A DNA stretch of 64,000 bases from contig JAFDGC010000001.1 in the NCBI GenBank assembly GCA_019309485.1, positions 77,620 to 141,619 on the forward strand, given 5' to 3'. Shown here piece after piece: positions 53,201-61,743 of the stretch (its first letter is position 1; the number at the start of each line of letters is the position of its first letter). Position numbers and translations under genes: made by a program. The DNA comes from Deltaproteobacteria bacterium (GTDB lineage Bacteria; Desulfobacterota; Desulfobacteria; Desulfobacterales; UBA2156). Under the pieces are notes generated by a model. It did not search any database and had not been told where the DNA came from. It saw nothing but the letters and a program-made list of their open reading frames with translations.

Positions 53201-54470
53201 TTCCCAGCCGGGTATGATGGACACTTTTTTGAATGTGGGGATGAACGAAGAGATTGCCGAAGGCATCGCCCGGACCACCCGAAATCCATGGTTGGCCTGG
53301 GATAATTACCGCCGGTTTTTACAGTGTTACGGCATGTCTTGCGGGATGGACCGGGATGATTTCGACGCCATCATCAACAATTTCAAGGAATACTTGAAGA
53401 TTCCGTTCAAGCGCCGTTTCAGCGGAGATCAAATGCGCTCCGTGGCGTTGGCATACAAGAAATCAATCTTAGATATCGGAATTCAAATCGCCGAAGATCC
53501 CTTTGAACAACTGACGGTGACCATCCAGCAGGTGTTTGATTCCTGGGATTCCCACAAGGCCAAGGCCTATCGCCGGATTTTAGGGATTTCCGACGATTGG
53601 GGAACCGCCGTCACCGTTCAGGCCATGGTCTTCGGGAATCTTGCGGAAAGTTCCGGAAGCGGGGTTCTCTTTACGCACAATCCCCGCTGGTCCGGAGAAA
53701 CCCTCGGCCTCTGGGGGGATTTTACCACGCGGAACCAGGGGGAAGACGTGGCCCTGGGGCTGGTGCGGACGCTCCCCATCTCCATCCGCCAACAGGACTC
53801 GGAACTCAGGGACACCGATACGACCCTGGAAACCCATTTCCCGGAAATCTATCATACCCTGGAGCGGTGGGCCAACGATCTGATCCACAAGAAAGGATGG
53901 GGACCCCAGGAAATCGAATTCACCTTCGAATCCCCGTCTTCAAAAGACTTATATCTATTGCAAGCCCGGGACATGTTCGTCCGGGAACGGCCGGAAACCA
54001 TTTCTTTCGATTTCACCCACATCAGCGAAGATCGATACCTGGGCCACGGCCTCGGCGCCGGGGGGGGGGCCATGGTCGGCCGTGCAGTCTTCAGCATAGA
54101 GGAAATCAACCACTGGCGCCGATTGGAACCGGATACCCACCTCATCCTGATCCGATCCGATACGGTTCCCGACGATATCCGTGAAATCCACGCCGCCGAC
54201 GGTTTGTTGACGGCACGGGGCGGGGTCAGCTCCCATGCCGCTGTCGTGGCGTATCGTCTCGGAAAGACGTGTGTCGTGGGATGCAACATTTTAACCTGTT
54301 ACGAAAGGGAAAAAATGTGCCGGCTGAATGATACCGTCATTCGGTCCGGGGATTTCATCAGCATCGACGGCAGGGAAGGTTCTGTTTATAAAGGCCTCGT
54401 GCCAATGATGAACAATACACCCTTTGCAAAGGACGAAGGCACCAAAGAAGATCCAACCATCAAAGGATAA
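50241..54470 (+). CDS. Giant PEP/pyruvate-binding protein: PPDK N-terminal half with unknown 900-residue N-region
   Basis: A 1409-residue protein. Residues about 905-1250 are the ATP-grasp nucleotide-binding domain of pyruvate phosphate dikinase/PEP synthase (GNKGFNLVKLHNFGFPIPPG, LLAVRSGASISQPGMMDTF, GSGVLFTHNPRWSGE, EIEFTFES then LYLLQARDM). Residues about 1260-1390 are the phosphohistidine swivelling domain (LLTARGGVSSHAAVVAYRLG; His about 1332). The PEP/pyruvate TIM barrel of PPDK is absent. The first 900 residues are mainly helical, Leu- and charge-rich, and not recognised. It could phosphorylate another acceptor through the His domain. AAGGAG precedes ATG. GAPDH follows 16 bp later. Confidence 0.85.
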   Translation: MVQSKALEVNLADYHVDVQIDPKYRVIQEIMERYYGLAEGLNTLLRELSHPYRNWHFIAKEARTYALDYFHVFKSHPKGDQGVQRFVDIFFSALQQDRTPEVHPEAVDNLLLYLQKVIKESGPAVERFAPVIRNAFNAIRRLDDSSFFLFVKSYYSLKKHGEFLLRHPEETVGDLEPAYLLLHRYFAQTYAYWLSEPDVKTRVERELLEEDPPHDLYHLFNEVSHDRLRDLTQRLEALNRPGSGNFRERIQQLLTLPGFNQIVEVYRKIPGRLQEVGASRGRGRGWKLVFLFQIMNLPGLSDLHEETLRDINQTVGHLIQHEKGWNLEKLIQQTFVILKDSIEKYPSSALSGILNMGKGVYQTEDPGLIRFFIDSVIDLGFQTPGLSGVGDDWQIRSNSAHLLNIRTWLELVELNPKRSVRLLSCLVIYLSLSGVFIKDTDLFPRDITRLLNADIGPVYHLVKQLARLMPIFFNDIGAEGPLRDISTEIDELAHRKDLLIHFLRKQSHVESSNQIVQFIQAVFRFWATRDKAGLKPFLPPSIFEQIETKGPYIDGFHEIMAALGKEGVDRVEKLLSIEDGQLGERLRQIDSVTDTNRRRFRLAVDFYRLLVQKYSFNFIEFDRYLTHLNDESLPDIHRLKNALAETNLKKKLFGILSYLEGLKGIILSEKTYEAKEDIYKKRHFTVDIPSTYGSYREPKFDALGLSFRLESLVNTLFEEIIHQFDFSLITKATFYQIYDVLLLFEKALELDGISSLEMERHLDLISHSLEVKGFTFTQYLDIFKGLSQSVSNVIHDYFNTVYEQDLNRVLSRLSTDQILPKYLPQKQDPNPDNMMHRVSEIFFRDRIALSPGLPQLDLFISRILSTLFHQANQLPKDKLHQLLLYDPERAMMAINKPKSRILGVIYLGNKGFNLVKLHNFGFPIPPGFIITTEAFRFREVINGFPAATKNLEEQLRLHLRYLQRLTGKTFGDPKNPLLLAVRSGASISQPGMMDTFLNVGMNEEIAEGIARTTRNPWLAWDNYRRFLQCYGMSCGMDRDDFDAIINNFKEYLKIPFKRRFSGDQMRSVALAYKKSILDIGIQIAEDPFEQLTVTIQQVFDSWDSHKAKAYRRILGISDDWGTAVTVQAMVFGNLAESSGSGVLFTHNPRWSGETLGLWGDFTTRNQGEDVALGLVRTLPISIRQQDSELRDTDTTLETHFPEIYHTLERWANDLIHKKGWGPQEIEFTFESPSSKDLYLLQARDMFVRERPETISFDFTHISEDRYLGHGLGAGGGAMVGRAVFSIEEINHWRRLEPDTHLILIRSDTVPDDIREIHAADGLLTARGGVSSHAAVVAYRLGKTCVVGCNILTCYEREKMCRLNDTVIRSGDFISIDGREGSVYKGLVPMMNNTPFAKDEGTKEDPTIKG

Positions 54471-54486
54471 GTCAGGAGGGATGACC

Positions 54487-55740
54487 ATGTTTGAGGATTC
54501 TCAAGCCCCGACACTTGGTATCAACGGCCTGGGAAGAATCGGAAAGCTCACCCTGTGGGATCAAGTGGCCCGCAGGCATTTTAAAAAACTGGTGGTCAAC
54601 ATCGGAAGACCGGCCGGGACATCCCTGAAGGATATCGCCCATTACGTGGAGCGGGATTCCACCTACGGGATGCTGCATACCCGGCTTTACGGCAGCACCG
54701 CCGTTCCCCTCATTAAAAACATTGACGAAAACGCCGGAACCTTCGATGTGGACGGCATCCGGGTCACCTTCCTCAGGACCCACCGGAACCCGGCGGAGAT
54801 TGCCTGGCGGGATCACGGGGTTCGGCTCGTGGTGGATACTACGGGTCAGTTCCTGGACCCGTCTCTTCCCGAAGATCATCCCAAAGGGTCGTTGCGCGGT
54901 CACCTTGCAGCCGGGGCCGAAAAAGTGATCGTGTCCGCCCCCTTCAAAATCAAGGATAAAAGGACCGCCATGCCCGAAGACGCGGTCACGACGGTCATGG
55001 GAATCAACCCCCATGCCTATGATCCGAGGCGCCACCGGATCATCTCCAACGCCTCCTGCACCACCACGTGCCTGGCCCATATGATCAAGCCGATCCTGGA
55101 TCATTTCGGACCGAAAAAACTCCTTTCCGCCTCCATGGCCACGGTGCACGCCGCCACCGGGTCCCAGGAAGTCCTTGATCGGCTTCCCAAGGCCGGTAAA
55201 ACGGACCTTCGAAAAAACCGCAGCATCATGAATAACATCATTTTGACCACCACCGGGGCCGCCGATGCCCTGGGCCTGGTGATACCGGAGATGCAGCGCA
55301 TCGGCATCATCGCCGAATCGGTGCGCATCCCCACCACCACGGGATCCCTCATCATCCTGGTCATGAACCTGCAAGAGGACCTGTCCGGTAACGCCATCCG
55401 CAAAGAGCGGATCAACGCCGTCTACCGTCAGGCCGCGGATTCGGATCCCAAAGGATATCTCCACTACACGGAAAACCAGAACGTCTCCTGCGATATCATC
55501 GGCTGCCCCACCGCGGCGGCCATAATCGAAGGGCATGAAACCCACACGCGCACCGCGGAGGTCGCCATCGATCTGGAAACGGTTCCCGGGCTTGACGCCA
55601 AGATCGTCTCCTCCCTCCCGGACCATCAGATCCGGGTTCCCGTGACCCAGGCGGTGGTTTACGGATGGTACGACAACGAAATGGGAAGTTACGTCCACAT
55701 GCTGGGGGATCGCATTATCTCCATTGCAGAAGACATGTAA
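54487..55740 (+). CDS. gap: Glyceraldehyde-3-phosphate dehydrogenase
   Basis: A 417-residue GAPDH, about 80 residues longer than the usual enzyme. It oxidises or forms glyceraldehyde-3-phosphate with NAD(P). Motifs: INGLGRIGKLTLWD at the N-terminus, VDTTGQFLDPSLPEDHPKGS, catalytic SNASCTTTCLA, VHAATGSQEVLDRLP, TGAADALGLVIPEM and YGWYDNEMGSY. Extra length lies mainly in the coenzyme domain and near the end (HYTENQNVSCDIIG, THTRTAEVAIDLE). ATG at 54487 has AGGAGG seven bases upstream. Adjacent to the PPDK-like gene, which suggests a joint role in triose/PEP metabolism. Confidence 0.93.
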   Translation: MFEDSQAPTLGINGLGRIGKLTLWDQVARRHFKKLVVNIGRPAGTSLKDIAHYVERDSTYGMLHTRLYGSTAVPLIKNIDENAGTFDVDGIRVTFLRTHRNPAEIAWRDHGVRLVVDTTGQFLDPSLPEDHPKGSLRGHLAAGAEKVIVSAPFKIKDKRTAMPEDAVTTVMGINPHAYDPRRHRIISNASCTTTCLAHMIKPILDHFGPKKLLSASMATVHAATGSQEVLDRLPKAGKTDLRKNRSIMNNIILTTTGAADALGLVIPEMQRIGIIAESVRIPTTTGSLIILVMNLQEDLSGNAIRKERINAVYRQAADSDPKGYLHYTENQNVSCDIIGCPTAAAIIEGHETHTRTAEVAIDLETVPGLDAKIVSSLPDHQIRVPVTQAVVYGWYDNEMGSYVHMLGDRIISIAEDM

Positions 55741-55826
55741 GAAAGAGGACGTCACATCTCATGGATATTTTTAAACGCGCACCGGAACCGGCCGCAAAAG
55801 AATCCTGCTGCTGAAATCAGCGGCCC

Positions 55827-57359
55827 TTAACAGCGCTGCAAGAAGGCACTCCGGGTCATCCCGGCCCCGACGCTGTCGTTCACGATCGTTTTGGCCTGTC
55901 TGAGCTTTTCCAGATTTTGATTGATTCCGAATCCCTGGATCGTGTCCGGCCGTAGTGCGCCCCGCTGAAGATCATAAGGGAGGCGCTGCATGCAGACCAC
56001 CGAGCAGTTGCCCCGGATATGAATGTTGGTGGCCATATTGTTGGCCAGAAAATCCGCCACCACCTCTTTCACGTCCCCGGGGCCGCCGTTGAAAACCTGC
56101 TCCAGGGTCATGGGAATGATGGCGAAATTGGCCTGGTGTTCGATCAACAGGTCCACATCCGCCAGGGTGAGGCCGTGAGGCGCCAGCAGGCGCGACAGAT
56201 GCCCCGGCGCGCTCCGCGTGGCATATAAAAAGACCCCTTTCCCGTCCATCTTCCCGAATACGCCGTCCGCATCCCGGGAAACATGGATATAATCGGCAAA
56301 ACACCCGTGCGTTCGTGTCAGTGTATCGATGATGCCTTTTTCCGGCGCCTGAAAGACATACCCCGTCCCTTCATGAAGGGCGATACGGGCTTCAAGATCC
56401 CTGGACAAAAAAACCGAGGCCACCCGTCGGTACTTCCCGGACCGGACATAGGCCCCGGCAACAGATTCCACCAGATGGGGTTTTGCCTCCAGGGACATGA
56501 TATCGAAGGCGAAAAAAGGGGCATGGTGATCATAGAAATCGAGTGCGTCTTTGAACCGGACAAAGCGTCCGTTTTGGGCGGCATCCGGATGCTTCTGCGC
56601 CACCAGGGCATGTTGGATCCTCGCCGCCGTGGCCGGAATACGATTCTCGATGCTCCCCAGGTGGTGGTCCAGGATCAGCCCGTCTAAGGGCTCGGATCCG
56701 ATGAGGGGCAAGAGCCGTTCGGCGATTTCGGATATGGGATCCTTTTGCACCCTGAAACCGGGAAGCGTTTTCGTTGCGTACCGCCCCTCCGACGCCGGTA
56801 CGCCCCGGGTCTCCAGGGCCGTGGCCATGGCGTCATCGCCGAAGATGATATGGGCCGTGTCGTCGGGCCGGAACGCCTGGGCCCGGTGGATGTTCTCCGC
56901 ACCCACAATCACCGTGACATCCCCCGGGGCCAGGACACCGCTCAAGGAGAGCATGAAGGCCAGCTCCACGGCCACATTGTATCCGGGGCAGCCGGCGTAC
57001 AAATCGAACACCAGGGCCTCGGGGCACGCCTCTTTCACGATTTCATAGGGATATCGGATCAAAGGACCCCGATCGAATTTATCCTCCCCCACGTTGGTGG
57101 CACCGATGAGGATCTTGATCCGTTTGGGATCCACGACGCCGGTGTCGAGAAGGTTTTTCAGAGCCGCCACCCCGATCCGCTCATGGGGAGGCGCGGCCAC
57201 CCGGGTCCGGATACCGATCCGCGACTGGATGGTGCCGTTGGTGACGGGGATGTTTCCCTTGAAAAACATGTTCTTGTTTTCAAAGGCGGAATTATCAACA
57301 AGGGTCCCGCCGTTCCATGCCCCCTGGCCGATCACGGTCAAGATTGTTTCAAGCGCCAA
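55827..57359 (-). CDS. Large KAS III-like (FabH superfamily) thiolase-fold enzyme
   Basis: A 510-residue protein of the thiolase superfamily, much longer than FabH (about 320). FabH-like features are GAWNGGTLVDNSAF, SRIGIRTRVAAPPHERIG, the nucleophile region VFDLYAGCPGYNVAVELA (C124), DDTAHIIFGDDAMATAL, DLLIEHQANFAIIPM (His 408) and NNMATNIHIRGNCS (Asn). The Cys-His-Asn triad is therefore complete and a condensing activity is plausible. A long insertion (about residues 200-330) includes LILDHHLGSIENRIP. The TTG at 57359 follows AGAGGG; TTG at 57386 is an alternative. It is downstream of a sugar dehydrogenase gene. Product unknown. Confidence 0.75.
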   Translation of the reverse strand: MALETILTVIGQGAWNGGTLVDNSAFENKNMFFKGNIPVTNGTIQSRIGIRTRVAAPPHERIGVAALKNLLDTGVVDPKRIKILIGATNVGEDKFDRGPLIRYPYEIVKEACPEALVFDLYAGCPGYNVAVELAFMLSLSGVLAPGDVTVIVGAENIHRAQAFRPDDTAHIIFGDDAMATALETRGVPASEGRYATKTLPGFRVQKDPISEIAERLLPLIGSEPLDGLILDHHLGSIENRIPATAARIQHALVAQKHPDAAQNGRFVRFKDALDFYDHHAPFFAFDIMSLEAKPHLVESVAGAYVRSGKYRRVASVFLSRDLEARIALHEGTGYVFQAPEKGIIDTLTRTHGCFADYIHVSRDADGVFGKMDGKGVFLYATRSAPGHLSRLLAPHGLTLADVDLLIEHQANFAIIPMTLEQVFNGGPGDVKEVVADFLANNMATNIHIRGNCSVVCMQRLPYDLQRGALRPDTIQGFGINQNLEKLRQAKTIVNDSVGAGMTRSAFLQRC

Positions 57360-57397
57360 AGACGTCCCTCTTTGATGGGGTTTCAAGTTCCATTCCT

Positions 57398-58705
57398 CTA
57401 TAGCCGCCAGTAACGGATCTTTTTTTCCTCGGCTTCGGCAGGATCGAATCCGCCCTTGACATCCACCAGCAACGGCGTGGCATTGGCGCACAGACCGGCG
57501 ATCCTCTCCAGCCCCATCTGCGCGTAGTGGGTGTGGATCACCGCCACGATGACCGCATCCACGCTGGACAGGGCGTCCAGTTCCTCGAGGCGTATCCCCA
57601 GGTATTCCAAGCTTTCATCGGGATCCGCCAAGGGATCATGAATCCGCACGCGAATGCCGTATGCTTCAAGTTCATGAATAATATCCACCACCTGCGTGTT
57701 GCGGATGTCCGGAACGTTTTCCTTGAAGGTGATCCCGAGAACGGCCACCGAGGATCCCCGGACTTGGCGCCCTTCTTCGATAAGGAGTTTTACGGTGCGT
57801 TCGGCCACGTATTTTCCCATGTTATCGTTGATGCGCCGTCCGGCAAGGATCATTTCCGGATGGTACCCCAGCGATTCCGCCTTGAATGTCAGGTAATAAG
57901 GATCCACGCCGATACAGTGCCCCCCCACAAGGCCCGGCATGAAGGGCAAAAAATTCCATTTGGTCCCCGCCGCCTCCAGCACCTCCCGGGTGTCGATATG
58001 CATCCGGTCGAAAATCATGGACAGCTCATTCATCAAGGCGATGTTCAAATCCCTTTGGGTGTTCTCGATGACCTTGGCGGCTTCGGCCACTTTGATGGAA
58101 GAGACGGGATGAATCCCCGCGGAAACGACCCTTCCGTAGACCCGGGACAACAGGGCGGTCGTTTCCGCATCACTCCCGGCAACGATCTTGACGATGGTTT
58201 CGAGGCGGTGTTGCCGGTCTCCCGGGTTGATCCGTTCGGGCGAATACCCCACCGTGAAGTCTTTTCCGAACTCAAGGCCGGAGGCTTCTTCCAGAATCGG
58301 GATGCAGACGTCTTCGGTGGCCCCCGGGAAAACCGTGGATTCGTATACGATGCAGCTTCCCTTGTTCAGTTGGTTTCCCACGGTTCGGGAAGCGCTTTTC
58401 AAGGGATTGAGATCCGGGATCCGGTAGCCGTCGATGGGCGTGGGGACCGCCACGATGACAAAACGACAGGCGGCCAGGTCGTCGGGGCGGCTTGTGTATT
58501 CCAGCCGCACTTTTGTCATCTCTTCCCTTGACACTTCAAGGGTGCGATCCCATCCGGAGCGCAGTTCGGCGATGCGATCCGCCTTCAAGTCGTATCCCAC
58601 CACATCGAAATGCCGCGCCATGGCCACGGCAAGGGGGAGTCCCACGTACCCCAGGCCCACCACGGCAAGGCGATCCTTTTGCTGGATCAAAGACTCGAAT
58701 GTCAC
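57398..58705 (-). CDS. Nucleotide-sugar dehydrogenase (UDP-HexNAc dehydrogenase type)
   Basis: A 435-residue UDP-glucose/UDP-GlcNAc-type 6-dehydrogenase that oxidises a nucleotide sugar to its uronic acid. The NAD loop is LAVVGLGYVGLPLAVAMA near the N-terminus. Other features are VAVPTPIDGYRIPDL, YESTVFPGATEDVC, YSPERINPGDRQH, NTQRDLNIALMNELSMIF and the catalytic Cys264 in PGLVGGHCIGVDPYYL. The GDRQH variant and length suggest a WbpA/TviB-like enzyme for surface polysaccharide. GTG at 58705 follows GGAGGTG at seven bases. Confidence 0.92.
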   Translation of the reverse strand: MTFESLIQQKDRLAVVGLGYVGLPLAVAMARHFDVVGYDLKADRIAELRSGWDRTLEVSREEMTKVRLEYTSRPDDLAACRFVIVAVPTPIDGYRIPDLNPLKSASRTVGNQLNKGSCIVYESTVFPGATEDVCIPILEEASGLEFGKDFTVGYSPERINPGDRQHRLETIVKIVAGSDAETTALLSRVYGRVVSAGIHPVSSIKVAEAAKVIENTQRDLNIALMNELSMIFDRMHIDTREVLEAAGTKWNFLPFMPGLVGGHCIGVDPYYLTFKAESLGYHPEMILAGRRINDNMGKYVAERTVKLLIEEGRQVRGSSVAVLGITFKENVPDIRNTQVVDIIHELEAYGIRVRIHDPLADPDESLEYLGIRLEELDALSSVDAVIVAVIHTHYAQMGLERIAGLCANATPLLVDVKGGFDPAEAEEKKIRYWRL

Positions 58706-58819
58706 CACCTGGCACCTCCCCCGTCCACGCCTTGATTTACCTTCAGGCAACCGGTCATTTCAAGGCTTTTTTGCCTGAATCGCGCATCATCCCGCCCCAA
58801 CAGGGACTCTCCTCGGTTT

Positions 58820-59578
58820 CTACGCATTTTCCATCTCACCCGCAGGGCGCGTTGGAGGCCCCTGGGCGCTGGAGCGCCCTGCCGCCGCGGTGAGGCGCCG
58901 GATCTCTTGGGTCGTCAGATACCGCCATTTTCCCTCCGGAAGTTTCCCCAAATCGATCCCCGCAAACCGGATCCGTTTCAGTTCCTTCACCCGGTTTCCG
59001 AGGGCTTCCACCATGCGCCGGATCTGCCGTTTTTTTCCTTCCTTGAGCACGATACGAAAAGTGTTTTCCGAAATGCGCCGGATCCGTGCAGGCCGGGTAC
59101 GACCCTCCTTCAGGGGTACGCCCGCCGCCATCTGAAACAGGGCGTAGTCTTCCACGGGTGTTCTCGTGACCACTTCGTATTCTTTTTCGTGATCGAAAGA
59201 CGGATGCAATAACCGGTGGTGGAGTTCTCCGTCATTGGTCAGAATCAAAAGTCCCGTGGAATCCTTGTCGAGGCGACCCACGGGAAAAAGCCGCGCGGAA
59301 ACCGGGACCAGGTCGAGAACGACCCGCCGCCCCGACTGCCGACAACTGCTGATCACGCCTTTGGGCTTGTTCAATGCGATATACAACGGGGGTTCCCCCG
59401 TTTCAACGGAATTCCCGTCCACCGTCACCCGGTCTTTTTCCGGATCCACCCGGGTTCCCGGCGTCGTGACAACATCGCCGTTCACCGCCACGCGGCCGGC
59501 TTCGATCAACGCCTCTCCTTTTCGACGGGAACAAACACCGGCGCTGGATAAAAATTTCTGGAGACGGATCCGCGTCAT
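58820..59578 (-). CDS. rluB: Pseudouridine synthase of the RsuA/RluB/E/F family
   Basis: A 252-residue rRNA pseudouridine synthase. The S4 RNA-binding domain is at about residues 3-50 (RLQKFLSSAGVCSRRKGEAL, AGRVAVNG). The catalytic domain has LNKPKGVISS, VGRLDKDSTGLLILTNDG with the nucleophilic Asp, and EGKKRQIRRMVEALG. RluB acts on 23S rRNA; RsuA-type specificity for 16S cannot be excluded. ATG at 59578 is used; longer starts would overlap argJ. The C-terminal 20 residues are Ala/Gly/Pro-rich. Confidence 0.9.
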   Translation of the reverse strand: MTRIRLQKFLSSAGVCSRRKGEALIEAGRVAVNGDVVTTPGTRVDPEKDRVTVDGNSVETGEPPLYIALNKPKGVISSCRQSGRRVVLDLVPVSARLFPVGRLDKDSTGLLILTNDGELHHRLLHPSFDHEKEYEVVTRTPVEDYALFQMAAGVPLKEGRTRPARIRRISENTFRIVLKEGKKRQIRRMVEALGNRVKELKRIRFAGIDLGKLPEGKWRYLTTQEIRRLTAAAGRSSAQGPPTRPAGEMENA

Positions 59579-59633
59579 TTCCGTTTTTTCATCTAAAATT
59601 CGGCGGGAATAAAAGCGCCGGGGCAAGACCGGG

Positions 59634-60809
59634 CTAGCTCCGGTAATGGGCATTGATCTTGACGTAGTCCACGGAAAGATCGGAGGTAACAACGGCGGCA
59701 CCGGCGGAGCCTTGCCCCAACGAGACTTTCAGGCAAAATTCCGGCCGGCGCAACACCCGGGTCGCCTCGGCCTCGGCCGTCTTTCCGCATCCGACGCCGC
59801 CTTTCACCAGGCGCACATCATTGAAAAAAACGTCGATTTTCTCCGGATCCACCAAGATGCCGGCGCGGCCCACGGCCGCCAATATCCGGCCCCAATTGGC
59901 ATCCTCGCCGAACAGGGCGGTCTTTACCAGACTCGAGGTGGCCACCGTTTCCGCAACCCGCCGGGCGGCTTCTGCCGACAAAGCCCCTTCCACGATGATC
60001 TCCACCACTTTGGTGACCCCCTCCCCGTCTCTGACAAGATCCCGGGCAAGGGTTCCCAGGACATCGTCCAGAATGCGCTGGAATTTCTCCAGGGAGACAT
60101 CACCGGCCAGGGCGGCTCCGGATGCGCCGTTTGCCAGGATCAAAACCGTGTCGTTGGTACTCATATCGCCGTCAATGCTGATGCGGTTCAAAGACCCTTC
60201 CACCGAACGAAAAAGCGCCCGATGGAGATCCTTTGCCGGCGCCTCGAGATCCGTGCACACGAAACACAGCAGTGTGGCCATGTGCGGATGGATCATCCCC
60301 GCACCCTTGGCAATACCCGTCACCGCGTATTCCACTCCATCCAGGACACCTTTTCTCGAGACCACCTTGGGCCGGGTGTCCGTGGTGAGAATCGCCTCGG
60401 CAAAGTCAAGAACGCCCTCCGGCCGGAGTCGGCGCACCAGTTCGGGAATGGCGTTTTCGATCCTTTCGATGGGAAGGGGTTCCCCGATGACGCCGGTGGA
60501 GGCCGCCAGGACTTCCTCTGCTTCAACGCCCAGGGCGGAAGCAGTGCACCGGGTCATGGTCTCGGCGTCCTGCATCCCTTTTGGACCGGTGCAGCAGTTG
60601 GCGTTTCCGCTGTTCACGATGATGGACCGGCACCATCCGGAACGGATCCGTTTTCGATCCAGCAACACCGGTGCGGCCTGGACCCGGTTGGTGGTGAACA
60701 CCCCGGCCGCATTGGCAGGCACGTCGGCGTGCAACAGGCCAAGATCCTTCTTTTCAGTCCCCTTGATGCCGGCACAAAGACCGGCGGCCCGAAACCCTTT
60801 GGGTAACAT
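59634..60809 (-). CDS. argJ: Glutamate N-acetyltransferase / amino-acid acetyltransferase
   Basis: A 391-residue ArgJ that recycles the acetyl group from N-acetylornithine to glutamate in arginine synthesis. The self-cleavage site is in KGAGMIHPHMATLL, where Thr179 becomes the nucleophile of the beta chain. Other family pieces are VFTTNRVQAAPVLLD, IIVNSGNANCCTG, STGVIGEPLP, RISIDGDMSTNDTVLILANG and GEDANWGRILAAVG. Usual Asn in the GMIxPNMAT motif is His here. It appears to lead an operon with rluB, the sugar dehydrogenase and the KAS III-like gene. Confidence 0.95.
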   Translation of the reverse strand: MLPKGFRAAGLCAGIKGTEKKDLGLLHADVPANAAGVFTTNRVQAAPVLLDRKRIRSGWCRSIIVNSGNANCCTGPKGMQDAETMTRCTASALGVEAEEVLAASTGVIGEPLPIERIENAIPELVRRLRPEGVLDFAEAILTTDTRPKVVSRKGVLDGVEYAVTGIAKGAGMIHPHMATLLCFVCTDLEAPAKDLHRALFRSVEGSLNRISIDGDMSTNDTVLILANGASGAALAGDVSLEKFQRILDDVLGTLARDLVRDGEGVTKVVEIIVEGALSAEAARRVAETVATSSLVKTALFGEDANWGRILAAVGRAGILVDPEKIDVFFNDVRLVKGGVGCGKTAEAEATRVLRRPEFCLKVSLGQGSAGAAVVTSDLSVDYVKINAHYRS

Positions 60810-60842
60810 GGATGATTTATGCTTCCTTTTTATGTTTGACGT

Positions 60843-60870
60843 ACTTTATCAAAAAAGGGATTCTTGTCAA
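60843..60870 (-). promoter_or_regulatory. Candidate promoter for argJ
   Basis: On the minus strand TTGACA (60865-60870), 16 bp, TAAAGT (60843-60848), about 35 bp before the argJ ATG. It lies in the divergent argJ-truA region. Confidence 0.5.
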
Positions 60871-60965
60871 TCTCGGGGGCTGAAACGGCGATGCCGGCAC
60901 AAACACGGTTTTAAATGGGGCTTGATTTCACGCGTCAGATCCCACATGATAAAAAACCGGGTGGA

Positions 60966-60998
60966 GCCCCCCGCCTGAAGGGCGGCGCTCCCCGGTAA
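60966..60998. repeat. REP-like GC hairpin upstream of truA
   Basis: An inverted repeat GGAGC..GCTCC with CCCGCC/GGCGG inner pairing ends 8 bp before the truA start region. Similar GC motifs occur near 32470 and 32540, so this is probably a dispersed repeat. Confidence 0.5.
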
Positions 60999-61005
60999 GG
61001 AAGTC

Positions 61006-61743
61006 ATGCCCAATTTCAAGCTCCTCATAGAATACGACGGCACCGCCTACCACGGCTGGCAGCGGCAGAAGCACCACCCCACCGTCCAGGGGGAAATCGA
61101 AGCCGTTTTGGAAACCATGACCGGGCAAAAAGCGACCGTCATCGGCTCCGGAAGAACCGACGCCGGCGTTCACGCCCTGGGGCAGGTGGCGCATTTTCAC
61201 AGTAAAACCCGCCTTTCCCCGAAAACCCTCTTGTCCGGACTCAACAGTCTCCTGCCCGAGGACATCGTGATCCATCGGGTGGTGAAAGTGAAAAAAGACT
61301 TTCACGCCCGGTACCACGCCCGGGCCAAGACTTACCAGTACCGCATCTTGAACCGCCCCATCCGGGGGGCCATCGGCCGGAATTATGCCTGGCACGTGCG
61401 AAAGCCCCTGGATGTGGCGGCCATGCGTTCGGCCGCGGCGTGTCTTCTGGGCACCCACGATTTCAAGTCTTTTGAAGGGGCCGGAAGCCCCCGATCCCAC
61501 ACCAGGCGCACCCTGACGAAAGCAACGATTTCCAAGGCGCCGGGCGGGTTCATCGTGTTTGAATTTCGCGCCGACGGATTCCTCAAGGCGATGGTGCGGA
61601 ACATGGTGGGAACCCTGGTCTCCGTGGGCCTGAAAAAACGCCGGCCCGAGGAAGTGAACCAAATCCTGCTTTCAAAAGACCGCCGTCTTGCCGGTTCCAC
61701 GGCCCCATCCCGGGGTCTGATCCTGAAACGCGTCACCTATTGA
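61006..61743 (+). CDS. truA: tRNA pseudouridine(38-40) synthase
   Basis: A 245-residue TruA that modifies positions 38-40 of tRNA anticodon arms. The catalytic Asp52 lies in GSGRTDAGVHALGQVAHF. Other features are IEYDGTAYHGWQRQ, DFHARYHARAKTYQYRI, DFKSFEGAGSP and DGFLKAMVRNMVGTLVSVG. The ATG follows AAGGA. The last 7 bp overlap the convergent ClC gene. Confidence 0.96.
   Translation: MPNFKLLIEYDGTAYHGWQRQKHHPTVQGEIEAVLETMTGQKATVIGSGRTDAGVHALGQVAHFHSKTRLSPKTLLSGLNSLLPEDIVIHRVVKVKKDFHARYHARAKTYQYRILNRPIRGAIGRNYAWHVRKPLDVAAMRSAAACLLGTHDFKSFEGAGSPRSHTRRTLTKATISKAPGGFIVFEFRADGFLKAMVRNMVGTLVSVGLKKRRPEEVNQILLSKDRRLAGSTAPSRGLILKRVTY

Noticed and set aside
55761-55814. 17-codon frame ending in Cys-Cys after gap
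   Set aside because: Too short, poor spacing from any ribosome-binding site, no second example to compare.
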